NCBI GenBank assembly: GCA_041665785.1
Contig: JBAYIE010000002.1
Location: 62,001 to 126,000, forward strand
Origin: JBAYIE01 sp041665785
GTDB taxonomy: Bacteria; Bacteroidota; Bacteroidia; UKL13-3
Reading direction: 5' to 3'
Length of the DNA: 64,000 nt
Of this stretch, positions 44,524 through 53,524 are shown piece by piece. Within the stretch, counting starts at the first letter, position 1; every line of letters starts with the position of its first letter. A program made the translations under genes and the position numbers. Under the pieces are notes generated by a model that was given only the letters and a program-made list of their open reading frames with translations, was not told where the DNA came from and did no database searches.

Positions 44524-45264
44524 CTAATTGTTTTTCATGATAGATGTTAATGCCGAAACGCCAAAAGGAAGTGAAATCTTTTTGCGTAACAAAGCATTCT
44601 CAGAAATGAACGTGGTATAAAACATTCCATTGAGAAATTTATTCTGGATCAAACCGAAGTCAGAGCCGGAACCTTCACGTTTAAACGGTATAAGTTTAGA
44701 TAAGAAGCGCACCAGAGAAATCGGAATAAACAGCAAGGTATTGATATAGGTAGAATACAGTATGGTATGTCCGTGGAAGAGTGTATTCAATCCTTTCAGG
44801 GTGTACCGGCGGAAATGCTGATTGACCACATCGTGATGGCTCCAAAGAAACATGAAGGCAGGTACGGTTACCAAAACATTCCCTTTGGGTTTGCAAACAC
44901 GCAACATTTCATGAGCTGCCAGCTGATCGTTTTCCACGTGTTCAATGACATCAAATGCACAAACCAGATCGTAAGTATTATCCTCAAATCGAAGTTCCAT
45001 AATGCTACCCTGCTCCAGATCCAGATCAAGCCTTTCTTTTACAAAAGCCAGGCAATCGGCATCGTATTCTATGGATTTTACTTTACCAAATTCCTGCAGC
45101 ATAACAGAAGTTGCGCCGGTAGCCACACCAACATTCAAAATATTAAGATCTTTTCGACCATTTGCAATTAATGCAACCTGTGAACGGATGATTTGTAACC
45201 GGGCCCTGAACCACCAATTGTTGCGTTCAAGGTCGAAATATTCAATGTAATAACTTTTGTCCAT
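44524..45264 (-). CDS. SAM-dependent methyltransferase, mirrored copy
   Basis: Class I methyltransferase fold, 246 residues from ATG 45264 (MDKSYYIEYFDLERNNWWFR). The in-frame ATG at 45405 lies within the GT2 and adds a non-family leader. The NWWFRAR motif (16-22) matches KHWWYR in the 42.1-kb methyltransferase; motif I is ILNVGVATGATS at 42-53; then CAFDVIEHVENDQLAAHEML and RVCKPKGNVLVTVPAF. It overlaps the upstream GT2 by 23 bases. The gene is convergent with the TMTC-like gene. Confidence 0.84.
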   Translation of the reverse strand: MDKSYYIEYFDLERNNWWFRARLQIIRSQVALIANGRKDLNILNVGVATGATSVMLQEFGKVKSIEYDADCLAFVKERLDLDLEQGSIMELRFEDNTYDLVCAFDVIEHVENDQLAAHEMLRVCKPKGNVLVTVPAFMFLWSHHDVVNQHFRRYTLKGLNTLFHGHTILYSTYINTLLFIPISLVRFLSKLIPFKREGSGSDFGLIQNKFLNGMFYTTFISENALLRKKISLPFGVSALTSIMKNN

Positions 45265-46264
45265 CTGTAACTTCGGAGTCTGAGATAATTTTATCGATAA
45301 TAAATAAAGGACGTTGCTGGCTCTGTTGGTAAATGCGAAGAACATATTCTCCAATGATACCCAGAGAAACCAATTGTACTCCGCTAAACAGGATGATGGC
45401 AGCAATCAATGCGGTAAATCCTAAAGGAACTCCATTGAAGAAAAACTTTTCAATCAGAACATACAGCAAATATGCAGTAGCCAGAAAAAGGGAAAAGATG
45501 CCGAGCCGGGTTATGAATTTAACCGGGAAACTGCTGAAATTAAAAATACCGCTGTAAGCCAATTCAAATAATTTTTTCCAGCTGTATTTGGTTTCGCCTG
45601 CAAAACGCGCTGATCGTTCATATTCTATTCCGATCTGGCGAAATCCTATCCAGGTGCGCATACCCCGTATATACCGGTTTTGTTCGGGCATGGCGTTCAG
45701 ATAATCCAGAGCTTTACGACTGATCATACCGAAATCACCGCTATCGAGTGGCAAATGAATTTGCGCAATGCCATTCATGATGCGGTAATAACTCCAATAG
45801 GCTATTCGTTTCAAAAAGGATTCTTTTCTTTTTTTTCGAACGCCGTATATAACATCGTAACCTTCATGGAGTTTGTCTATAAAAGCCTGGATCAATTCGG
45901 GAGGATCCTGCAAATCGCCGTCCAGTATCAATACTGCTTTTGTTGCCCTCGCAACGGAAAGTCCGGCCGTTAAAGCAAGCTGATGTCCGTGATTCCTGGA
46001 CAGAAAAACGCAGGTGTACCGTTTGTTTTGAAGGGCCAGGTTATTCATTAACAAAGGCGTATTGTCGCGACTGCCATCGTTGATTAATACAATTTCTACG
46101 GAATAAGGCAACGTTTCAATCAAAGCGTTTAACCTGCTTGTCAATTGCTCAAAGTTGGCTTCTTCGTTATAGAGCGGAATAACAAAGGATATGTCGATAG
46201 GGGAGTTCAAGGTCTCAAATATATCTCTTTCACCAGAATTCCATGAATCCGGGACTAAATTCAC
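45242..46264 (-). CDS. Family 2 glycosyltransferase with C-terminal membrane helices
   Basis: DPM1/ArnC-like GT2, 340 residues: FVIPLYNEEANFEQLTSRL, VLINDGSRDNT, the metal motif in VLILDGDLQDPPELI, RIAYWSYYRIM, and C-terminal helices LGIFSLFLATAYLLYVLIEKF and FTALIAAIILFSGVQLVSLG. It probably charges a polyprenyl phosphate with sugar. It lies 19 bases after the multi-pass glycosyltransferase and overlaps the following methyltransferase by 23 bases. This pair mirrors the GT2-methyltransferase pair at 41.2 kb. Confidence 0.88.
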   Translation of the reverse strand: MNLVPDSWNSGERDIFETLNSPIDISFVIPLYNEEANFEQLTSRLNALIETLPYSVEIVLINDGSRDNTPLLMNNLALQNKRYTCVFLSRNHGHQLALTAGLSVARATKAVLILDGDLQDPPELIQAFIDKLHEGYDVIYGVRKKRKESFLKRIAYWSYYRIMNGIAQIHLPLDSGDFGMISRKALDYLNAMPEQNRYIRGMRTWIGFRQIGIEYERSARFAGETKYSWKKLFELAYSGIFNFSSFPVKFITRLGIFSLFLATAYLLYVLIEKFFFNGVPLGFTALIAAIILFSGVQLVSLGIIGEYVLRIYQQSQQRPLFIIDKIISDSEVTDGQKLLH

Positions 46265-46283
46265 ACAGATCGAAAACCTATGT

Positions 46284-47540
46284 TTATGTGGGTGTCGACT
46301 TTATCCATGGTATTTTGGCAAGAGGCACCAGCATCATGCACATGAAATTCCAGAACAGGTAGTTGTAAGGCACCAACACAAATGAGGTAAATACACCCAA
46401 TATAAGCCAACAGGCAACTACACGGAATAATGGATGCTTACCATAATACCGGTAACTTACCAATAATGCTATAATCATCAAACCCATGCTGATCAACAAC
46501 GATAATTTCAAGGCGTGAATTTTTTCATTCAGGTTTCCCGGAAACCAGGAATAATACCAGGAAGCTAAGCCATACCCCTGAAACAACTGATAGGGCCGTT
46601 CACCTGGTTGTTGCCATGCCTGACCTTTCCACTCACCAAAGGCGGCAAGGTCGTATGCTTTTGCCCCGTTCAAAAAGATGGTTGGGTCGGTTAACAGAAA
46701 CGGGATAATATAAATGAATAAAATAAAAGCGAGCATAGCCAGATAGATCCAAACCTGCTTCTTGTTCTTTTCTTTCCAATGGGTGTATATATCGATCGGT
46801 AAATAGAAGACCGACATATAGCGTGACATCAGAGTAAACGAAAAACCAGCTGCCGTAAGCGTGCGGTTGTTTTGAGTCAATCCGATTCCCAACAGGATAT
46901 AAAACCCTGCAATCATCCATTCAACCGTATGAGCCACTGCTGCTGGTTGTTTAAACATCATATAAAATATCAGGGTAAACGGGAAGATGATTTTTGCAAT
47001 TTTATCATTCAATCCGGTTTCAAGTTTTACCACAAAAAGAGTGTAACAGTTTAATGCAATCAGCATAACAAGCACAACGATCCAGCGCGGATCTACCTGC
47101 AACAAAAACGCAGGAATGAATGGCATCCAATGCATAGGAAGATAATTGGGGGTCCATTCACCATAACCGTATCCATTCAGGATTGCGTATACAAATTCTC
47201 CGGTCCACAGACGTTTAAAATAGACGTCGCGCATGAGGGGAATAATGTCGGATTTTTCTATATCCACCGGCTGTTGGCGAAAGATTAAACCTGCCCAATA
47301 AACCACTGCAATTGAAAGTACCAGACTACATATCACTGCAATCCGATTCTTGCGTTCAGTCCATGCTTTGCCGGATTTTACATCAAGCACCGGACGGTTG
47401 AGCAATTGATAAGCAATCCATCCCATCAACATGAATACAAAAACCGGGGTGAAACGGATACCCAACAACGCAGGTGATCCGGTTAATATCAAACACAGCA
47501 TTACTGCCGGGATCAACAAGAAGCGGATGCTATTATTCAT
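46284..47540 (-). CDS. Multi-pass membrane protein, GT-C/GT87-like
   Basis: A 418-residue membrane protein with about ten helices, the first being FLLIPAVMLCLILTGSPALLG. It resembles the GT87/DUF2029 group of polyprenyl-phosphate sugar transferases, but the clear catalytic motif is not evident: DIIPLMRDVYFKRL and PHMHWMPFIPAFLL-like text (LPMHWMPFIPAF) lie in the first large loop. Its start overlaps the stop of the GT51 gene by 8 bases, making it part of that run. The glycosyltransferase assignment is by topology and context; another transporter-like role cannot be ruled out. Confidence 0.65.
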   Translation of the reverse strand: MNNSIRFLLIPAVMLCLILTGSPALLGIRFTPVFVFMLMGWIAYQLLNRPVLDVKSGKAWTERKNRIAVICSLVLSIAVVYWAGLIFRQQPVDIEKSDIIPLMRDVYFKRLWTGEFVYAILNGYGYGEWTPNYLPMHWMPFIPAFLLQVDPRWIVVLVMLIALNCYTLFVVKLETGLNDKIAKIIFPFTLIFYMMFKQPAAVAHTVEWMIAGFYILLGIGLTQNNRTLTAAGFSFTLMSRYMSVFYLPIDIYTHWKEKNKKQVWIYLAMLAFILFIYIIPFLLTDPTIFLNGAKAYDLAAFGEWKGQAWQQPGERPYQLFQGYGLASWYYSWFPGNLNEKIHALKLSLLISMGLMIIALLVSYRYYGKHPLFRVVACWLILGVFTSFVLVPYNYLFWNFMCMMLVPLAKIPWIKSTPT

Positions 47541-49554
47541 GGGTTGTCTGGATCAGATTTTTATCGTCAGAGAAGTCAGCACCTTCCTCCAGTGTATCCG
47601 GAGTAATGCGAATAAAGTCTCTGGCAGGACCAGTAATAACAATTGGACTTGCTGCCTGCAGGGTATCTTTGGGTTCAATTAACAGGCGACGGAGCATTAA
47701 ATCTGTGAGATAATGGAGTTGTTTTGATGCAAATGGCTTCAGCATTCCGGCCTGATCGAATCGCCACATAAATCCTTTGGGACGGGGTATAATCGAAGCT
47801 AAAAACAAGCACTCATTCAGGGTTAAATCTTTTGGATGTTTGTTGAAATAAAAAACAGACGCTTCACCAATGCCATACACGTTGGGCCCCCATTCTATCA
47901 CATTAAAATACACTTCCAGCATACGCTCTTTGGTTGAAATGCGGTTGTTTTCCAGCATGTAAACCAACAAAATTTCTTCCAGTTTGCGGGAAATGGTTTT
48001 TTCGCGTGTGAGGAACACATTTTTTACCAGTTGCATGCTTATCGTACTTGCACCACGGGCAAATTTTCGTTTCCGGATATTTTTAACAATCGACTGACGA
48101 AAAGCCTCATCAATAAAGCCCCGGTGAAAAAAGAAGGAAGGATCTTCGGTGGTGAGTACACATTTCTGCAAAAAAGGTGAAATCTGATCCAAAGGGGTAT
48201 AACAATGATTGGCTATACCAACTACAAAAGATCGTTGACGTTTACCCCGATCGATTGGCGTATACACGAAATCACCGTTCAGCTTTGCCAGATTGGCTTC
48301 TCCATATTTTCGAATCTGAAGGTTTTGTTTTTTAAGATGGCTTTCAAATACCAGGTCTTGCGGATGATTTTCATTGAATACAAAATCAAGGCGGTAGGCA
48401 AATCGCCCGGATATCTCCATTCCTTTAAAATGTGTAAACAATCCGTTGGGTAAGGATTCTATAAAATCCTGTGCCTGCAATTCCGGAATATGGACGGAAA
48501 AAGAAAGCACAGTATCGCGTTCGATATTCAGTTTAGCATAGGGATTAAACTGAACACGGTTGAAAGTGACAGACGTTGAACTGTCGAGGGAAATAAATTT
48601 TTCGCCCAGAATGAAATGGAATCGAAAACCGGCCTTTTCTACCACCACATCCTGATGAGCGATCTTGGGGTGATTGATCATGAAATTTGAGATTCCCGAC
48701 TGACCTGTAATATGCAGAATGCCGCCTTGCATTTTAATTTCATTCAACTCCATATGGAGGGTGTCAAAACCGGTTAACAAATGCAGTTTCTGATCGAGAT
48801 AAGGGATAATTACCTGGCCCTTCTCGAGGTTGTAAAAATAAAGATCCGCTTTTTTGGTGGAAGGGTTGGCAAAGCCGCTAATTTGCCAATGTTGTCCGGG
48901 ATGCAGGCTATCGCTGATGAGCATTTCCGCGTGTATGCGGTCATTGGTTTGACGAAGCTGAGCCAGAGTAATACTTGAATGAATCGATTCGTCCTGTATA
49001 TTCAGCGAAAAGGAAGCAATCTCCATGTCGGCCGGTACATGATCGAGCAAAGCGTCTATCAGTTTGTAAACTGTAGCAGCAAAACCTCTTTTACCCAGGC
49101 TAACTGCATTTGCAGGTTTCGTCAGTGCCGACGAATCCCCTGAAGCAACAGAATCTGCCAGCAGAAAATCGAAATTGTGTTTTGCATTTCTTTTTGTGAG
49201 TTGCAAATATCCTCTGTGCAATTTCACCTTTCCAATCCGGATATCTCCAAGCAAGGCGTACCATAACCGGACTTCCAGTTCGAGGGTATCAATCACCAGC
49301 AAGGTATCCCGTTCTTGCGGCACCAGGGAGATGCCGTGCATGGCAATTCCGCTTATGCCTGTGAATGATGCCTGTTGTACACGCATCTCAACCTGAAAAC
49401 GTTGCTCTATTTTTTGTGACACACGATCAATAGCCTTGTGCAGAAGTGCATTTCGAAAGAACAGAAAGACGAGGATCATCAAGAGCAAAAAAACACCGGC
49501 GAAATAAGCCAGTGTTTTCAGATACCGTTTTAAAGATTGCCGGTTGAATTGCAT
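47533..49554 (-). CDS. GT51 peptidoglycan glycosyltransferase fused to an AsmA-like region
   Basis: A 673-residue inner-membrane protein. One helix is at the N-terminus (TLAYFAGVFLLLMILVFLFF). Residues of about 35-440 are beta-rich and AsmA-like (MRVQQASFTGISGIAMHGI, LVIDTLELEVRLWYALLG). The GT51 domain follows at about 445-610: TTEDPSFFFHRG holds the catalytic E470, then ARGASTISMQLVKNVFL, ISRKLEEILLVYMLE and EVYFNVIEWGPNVYGIGEA. There is no transpeptidase domain, so it polymerises glycan strands only. Such fusions are common in Bacteroidetes. Confidence 0.88.
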   Translation of the reverse strand: MQFNRQSLKRYLKTLAYFAGVFLLLMILVFLFFRNALLHKAIDRVSQKIEQRFQVEMRVQQASFTGISGIAMHGISLVPQERDTLLVIDTLELEVRLWYALLGDIRIGKVKLHRGYLQLTKRNAKHNFDFLLADSVASGDSSALTKPANAVSLGKRGFAATVYKLIDALLDHVPADMEIASFSLNIQDESIHSSITLAQLRQTNDRIHAEMLISDSLHPGQHWQISGFANPSTKKADLYFYNLEKGQVIIPYLDQKLHLLTGFDTLHMELNEIKMQGGILHITGQSGISNFMINHPKIAHQDVVVEKAGFRFHFILGEKFISLDSSTSVTFNRVQFNPYAKLNIERDTVLSFSVHIPELQAQDFIESLPNGLFTHFKGMEISGRFAYRLDFVFNENHPQDLVFESHLKKQNLQIRKYGEANLAKLNGDFVYTPIDRGKRQRSFVVGIANHCYTPLDQISPFLQKCVLTTEDPSFFFHRGFIDEAFRQSIVKNIRKRKFARGASTISMQLVKNVFLTREKTISRKLEEILLVYMLENNRISTKERMLEVYFNVIEWGPNVYGIGEASVFYFNKHPKDLTLNECLFLASIIPRPKGFMWRFDQAGMLKPFASKQLHYLTDLMLRRLLIEPKDTLQAASPIVITGPARDFIRITPDTLEEGADFSDDKNLIQTTHE

Positions 49555-49585
49555 GTAACGGATAATAAAACCGTTGATGAAGTTT

Positions 49586-50152
49586 TTATACGTGCATCAA
49601 TTCGGCTTCTTTGGCCGCAGTGAGGTCGTCGATTTTTTTAATGAAGGTATCGGTAGTTTTTTGAACCTGGGTTTCTGCTAATTTAGCTTCATCTTCTGCC
49701 AGTCCTTCCTTTTGTAATTTCTTGATATGTTCGTTGGCTTCTTTTCGAACACTGCGTAAAGTAACTTTCGCATTTTCAGCTTCCCCTTTCACCTTCTTAA
49801 CGGTTTCCTTGCGACGTTCTTCAGTCAATGGGGGTATGTTGATACGTACCAGATTGCCGTCGTTGCTGGGTGTAAATCCGAGGTTGGCAATAATGATTCC
49901 TTTTTCGATGGGTTGAATCATGGCTTTTTCCCAGGGTTGAATGGTGATGGTCTTTGCATCAGGAGTATTCACATTGCCCACCTGATTCAACGGAACCAGG
50001 TTGCCGTAATAATCCACTTTCACTGCATCAACCATGCTGGGATGTGCTTTTCCGGCGCGAATCTTGGTGAATTCAAGTGCAGCGTGCTCAACAGCTTTAT
50101 CCATGCCTGCATTCAGGTGTTCAAATACTTCTTTTAATCGGGGGTCGTTCAT
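49586..50152 (-). CDS. frr: Ribosome recycling factor
   Basis: Splits the post-termination ribosome together with EF-G. The 188-residue protein has the long coiled-coil body with KVDYYGNLVPLNQVGNVN, TITIQPWEKAMIQPIEKGI and IPPLTEERRKETVKKVKGEAEN, all standard for RRF, and ends with a hinge helix. It is 31 bases upstream of the GT51 gene and its own upstream gap (50153-50250) has a near -7 TATTTTCG but no firm promoter. Confidence 0.97.
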   Translation of the reverse strand: MNDPRLKEVFEHLNAGMDKAVEHAALEFTKIRAGKAHPSMVDAVKVDYYGNLVPLNQVGNVNTPDAKTITIQPWEKAMIQPIEKGIIIANLGFTPSNDGNLVRINIPPLTEERRKETVKKVKGEAENAKVTLRSVRKEANEHIKKLQKEGLAEDEAKLAETQVQKTTDTFIKKIDDLTAAKEAELMHV

Positions 50153-50255
50153 AACAGTTTGATCTAGAGGATTCGAAAATAGTGTATAAATTTTTAGTAA
50201 GGAAATAAAGAAGAGTAATTCGTTGTTGTCAAAGTCATTGGAGTATAGCGTATAA

Positions 50256-50286
50256 AAAAAGGCTACCCGGGAGGAGTAGCCTTTTT
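50256..50286 (-). terminator. Intrinsic terminator after the SurA-like gene
   Basis: AAAAAGGCTAC (50256-50266) pairs with GTAGCCTTTTT (50276-50286) around a nine-base loop. On the minus strand the stem ends in a T-run 18 bases after the SurA-like gene's stop. The A-run/T-run symmetry means it could also act in the other direction. Confidence 0.85.
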
Positions 50287-50303
50287 ATGGTATGAACGGA
50301 TTA

Positions 50304-52316
50304 TTATTTGAACAACGTTTTTAAAGCCGGATCATTTACCATGATCGGATATTTTGCACGTAATTCTGAAATCCAAGCCTTTTCCAGATAAGCCTGATAA
50401 TCGGAGGTGATGGAACCTCGGGCTTCTTTGGTTGTTTTAGGTTCCGGAGGTACGATACCGTTTACCATATGGAATTTGAAAGAGGTGTTTTCATTGGTAA
50501 TGTCTACAACGCCTTTTTTATCCCAGAGTTTATCGTAAGCGGGGCTTTCTCCTTTTTCGTGTTTGCTGGTTGCATCGGTAACGGTTCCCTGCATTTTTTT
50601 ATTCAGTTTGGTCTTTATTTCTTCGATTGATTTTCCGGCACTGGCCATCTTCATTGCTTCTTTCTTTGCTTTCTCATCCAGGCAGGTAACGGTTGTAATT
50701 GATACCCGCTCTTTCCACATATACTTCATCGGATTTTGTTCATGGAATTTTTCGAGGCCAACAGAATCTGTAACCGCTTTGTTCCAAACTTTTTTATCCG
50801 TGAGGTCGAACAATAATATTCCGTCGTGATATTCCTGCATGAGGTTTCGGAAGTCTTCATATTTCGTTTCCAAAATACTTTCTTCGTATTCAAGTGCCTT
50901 TTCGTCGCTGAATTTCTTGAGCAAAGTACTTACTACGGTTGCTACCGACCCTCCTTTTTGAGGCTCCTGCATAACCCTCAGGTAATTTACAAAGTCATTC
51001 ATCGAATGCATCTTGTCGTTTATCGAAATAACCGGCTTGTCGTTGAATTTAGAACCGTCGGGAATCCAGGTACCGGAAAGAAAAGTAGTGTCGATTCCGG
51101 CCACCAGTACTTTAATATTTTCGGGGTATTCTTTGTAACGGTTTTCGCGTTTGATCCGCTGAGCAACTACCCACTTGCTGCTTTCAGAACGGCTGTCGCG
51201 GTTTATTTTTGATTTGATCATATCCTCCACTTCCTTTTGCTCAGGAATGGGTTTTTTATCAATCACTTTTAAAATATGCCAACCGAATTCGGATTGAAAA
51301 GGTTTGCTTACATCGCCTACGGCAGTGCCAAACGCAACTTCTTTAAAGTTTTCGGGGAAATTACTTAAGCTACCAATGGAGTTGATTACCCCGTCGTTAG
51401 ACAGGCTGTTCTGATCCTGAGAATATTCTTTAACCAGGGCAACAAACGACTCGCCTTTCATCAATTTAGTATAAACGCTGTCAATTTTAGCTTTGGCTTC
51501 GGCAATTGTTTCCGGCGATGCACTTGGTCCGGTTTGAATCATGATATGCCCGCATTTTACCTCGCCACGTGCCGGACGACGTTCGGTAACTTTTACCAGA
51601 TGATATCCGAAACGTGTACGGAAAGGCATGGATACCTGCCCTTTAGGGGTGTTGTAGGCTTGCGATTCAAAAGCGTATAACATGTAAAATGAAGTAAACC
51701 AGCCCAGGTTTCCATTGTTGCGACGTGCTGAAGGATCTTCTGAAAATTTGAAAGCAATGCTGTCGAAACTTTCACCTTTCAGAATGCGCTTACGCAAGTC
51801 CATTATTTTGTTGTATGCTTCCAGTGTGTCTTTGGCACCGGCACTTTCTGAACAATTGATCAGAATATGGCTGGCCTTGAGTTCTTCCAGCATGCGTTTA
51901 TATGCTTCGTGAATTAAGCCTTCCGTAACTTTCTTATCTGTCAGGTATGGGTTGGCTAATTGTTTGCGATACCCGGAGAGTTCGTTTTTAAATGAGGCTA
52001 AGGTATCGAGGCGTAGCAAGGTAGCTTCCTTCACCTTCATTTTAAAATTCTCGTACAACTCAAGGTATTCCATGATTTCCTGATCCGAAGGAATGGATTT
52101 GTCGCGGCGGTTTTTCGACAATAAACGTTCGAATTCCGTACGCCTAACCGTATCGGTTCCATAGGTAAAAATCCAGGGATTCGGTTTGGCGGTTTGTACT
52201 ACAGCAGGTGTGCTTTTCTTGACTGGGGCAACAGGCTTTTTAACGGCTTGCGCATAGGCAGTTGTTGTCATAATGCTTAAAGCCAAAAACAAACTTGTTC
52301 TACTCATTGGACTCAT
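50304..52316 (-). CDS. Periplasmic peptidyl-prolyl isomerase, SurA/PpiD-like
   Basis: Outer-membrane-protein chaperone of 670 residues. The signal peptide is SLFLALSIMTTTAYAQ. A SurA N-like helical region follows, then two parvulin domains: first ELKASHILINCSESAG to GQVSMPFRTRFGYHLVKVTERRP, second VKCGHIMIQTGPSAS to VGDVSKPFQSEFGWHILKVIDKKP. The long C-terminal helical part (about 380-670) is typical of Bacteroidetes homologues. The upstream TATTTTTG box and the downstream terminator make it a single transcription unit. Codon 4 is also ATG and either Met could start translation. Confidence 0.92.
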   Translation of the reverse strand: MSPMSRTSLFLALSIMTTTAYAQAVKKPVAPVKKSTPAVVQTAKPNPWIFTYGTDTVRRTEFERLLSKNRRDKSIPSDQEIMEYLELYENFKMKVKEATLLRLDTLASFKNELSGYRKQLANPYLTDKKVTEGLIHEAYKRMLEELKASHILINCSESAGAKDTLEAYNKIMDLRKRILKGESFDSIAFKFSEDPSARRNNGNLGWFTSFYMLYAFESQAYNTPKGQVSMPFRTRFGYHLVKVTERRPARGEVKCGHIMIQTGPSASPETIAEAKAKIDSVYTKLMKGESFVALVKEYSQDQNSLSNDGVINSIGSLSNFPENFKEVAFGTAVGDVSKPFQSEFGWHILKVIDKKPIPEQKEVEDMIKSKINRDSRSESSKWVVAQRIKRENRYKEYPENIKVLVAGIDTTFLSGTWIPDGSKFNDKPVISINDKMHSMNDFVNYLRVMQEPQKGGSVATVVSTLLKKFSDEKALEYEESILETKYEDFRNLMQEYHDGILLFDLTDKKVWNKAVTDSVGLEKFHEQNPMKYMWKERVSITTVTCLDEKAKKEAMKMASAGKSIEEIKTKLNKKMQGTVTDATSKHEKGESPAYDKLWDKKGVVDITNENTSFKFHMVNGIVPPEPKTTKEARGSITSDYQAYLEKAWISELRAKYPIMVNDPALKTLFK

Positions 52317-52339
52317 ATTGTATTATTTATGAAGGATGG

Positions 52340-52347
52340 CAAAAATA
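52340..52347 (-). promoter_or_regulatory. Putative -7 box for the SurA-like gene
   Basis: Minus strand TATTTTTG, exact TAnnTTTG, 24 bases before the ATG at 52316. The only nearby TTG is ten bases upstream, too close for the -33 element. Confidence 0.45.
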
Positions 52348-52473
52348 TGCATTTCACCAACATATTCTACTGTTTAACGCGTTAATGCACTTTTCGTATG
52401 ATTCTTTCTGAATAGTATGGGTTGCAGGAGGTTAAATTCTTTGAAACAGCAAGACGGGTTTTAAACTTTCCGA

Positions 52474-53520
52474 CTAACAAAAATAAATGGTCTTTTCTCT
52501 CTGTTCCATGAACCGGCCAATCGGTATAAATTCAGTGTGATGGTTTTTTGCAAGTTCCTGAAGAGAGGGAAACGAATCCGGTTTCAGGACTACCATCAAA
52601 CCACCATTTGTTTGAGGATCAGGCAGAATTCCAAAACAATGCATGGGATCAAGCGATTCGTGGATTCCCAGTTTATTTCCGTAAGCATTCCAGTTGCGGT
52701 AAGTTGCATCAGGAAGAATTCCCTGCTGAATATATTCCAGAACACCGTCGAGTAAAGGCAGGCTGGAAAAGTTGATTTCTGCGCTCAGTCCCGAACCTTC
52801 GCACACTTCCAGTAAGTGTCCGGCCAATCCAAATCCTGTAATATCTGTCAATGCCGTAACTGCAGGTTCCGATCCAAGAACGGCGCCAAAAGCATTCAAA
52901 GCAGTCATGTTTTTGATCAGTGGTTCTAAGTGTTTATCCTGTAATAAACCGCGTTTCATGGCCGTGGTTAAAATTCCGGTTCCCAATGGTTTGGTCAGTG
53001 CAATTAAATCTCCTGCTTCTGCGGCATCGTTTTGTTTTAAGTGAGGTATAGGAACCAAGCCGTTAACAGATAATCCAAAAAATGGTTCCGGAGACTCTAC
53101 GGTATGACCACCGGCAATGGTAATTCCTGCTTCCGCACAAATTTCACGTGCTCCATCCAGCACGCGTGCCGCGAGTTCAGCCGTTAATTTTTCAATAGGC
53201 CAACCCAGTATTGCCAATGCAAGTATGGGTTTTCCACCCATCGCATATACATCGCTGATCGCATTGGCTGCGGCAATTTTACCGAAGGTGAATGCATCAT
53301 CAACTACCGGCATAAAAAAGTCGGCAGTGGCAATCAATGCCGTTCCGTTTTTTAAATCATAGGCAGCAGCATCGTCGTTTCCGGCATTACCCACCAGTAA
53401 ATCACCCTGCATATTGGGTGTCCGTGTATTGCTTAAAATGCTTTGCAATACGGTCGGCGATATTTTACAACCACAACCTGCTCCTTTCGCAAATTGTGTG
53501 AGTCTAACCGGTGTGTTCAT
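52474..53520 (-). CDS. selD: Selenide, water dikinase
   Basis: Makes selenophosphate from selenide and ATP, the selenium donor for tRNA and selenoproteins. The 348-residue protein has the N-terminal catalytic segment KGAGCGCKISP with C16 and K19, then GNDDAAAYDL and ADFFMPVVDDAFTFGKIAAANAISDVYAMGG, all family hallmarks. The catalytic site is the Cys form; no in-frame TGA/selenocysteine is needed. mnmH lies four bases upstream, so the pair serves tRNA selenouridine. No selA or selB is in the window. Confidence 0.97.
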   Translation of the reverse strand: MNTPVRLTQFAKGAGCGCKISPTVLQSILSNTRTPNMQGDLLVGNAGNDDAAAYDLKNGTALIATADFFMPVVDDAFTFGKIAAANAISDVYAMGGKPILALAILGWPIEKLTAELAARVLDGAREICAEAGITIAGGHTVESPEPFFGLSVNGLVPIPHLKQNDAAEAGDLIALTKPLGTGILTTAMKRGLLQDKHLEPLIKNMTALNAFGAVLGSEPAVTALTDITGFGLAGHLLEVCEGSGLSAEINFSSLPLLDGVLEYIQQGILPDATYRNWNAYGNKLGIHESLDPMHCFGILPDPQTNGGLMVVLKPDSFPSLQELAKNHHTEFIPIGRFMEQREKTIYFC

Positions 53521-53524
53521 GAGA

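Noticed and set aside
52474..53520. Possible selenocysteine in SelD
   Set aside because: The active-site segment GAGCGCK is encoded with Cys codons; no in-frame TGA interrupts the gene.
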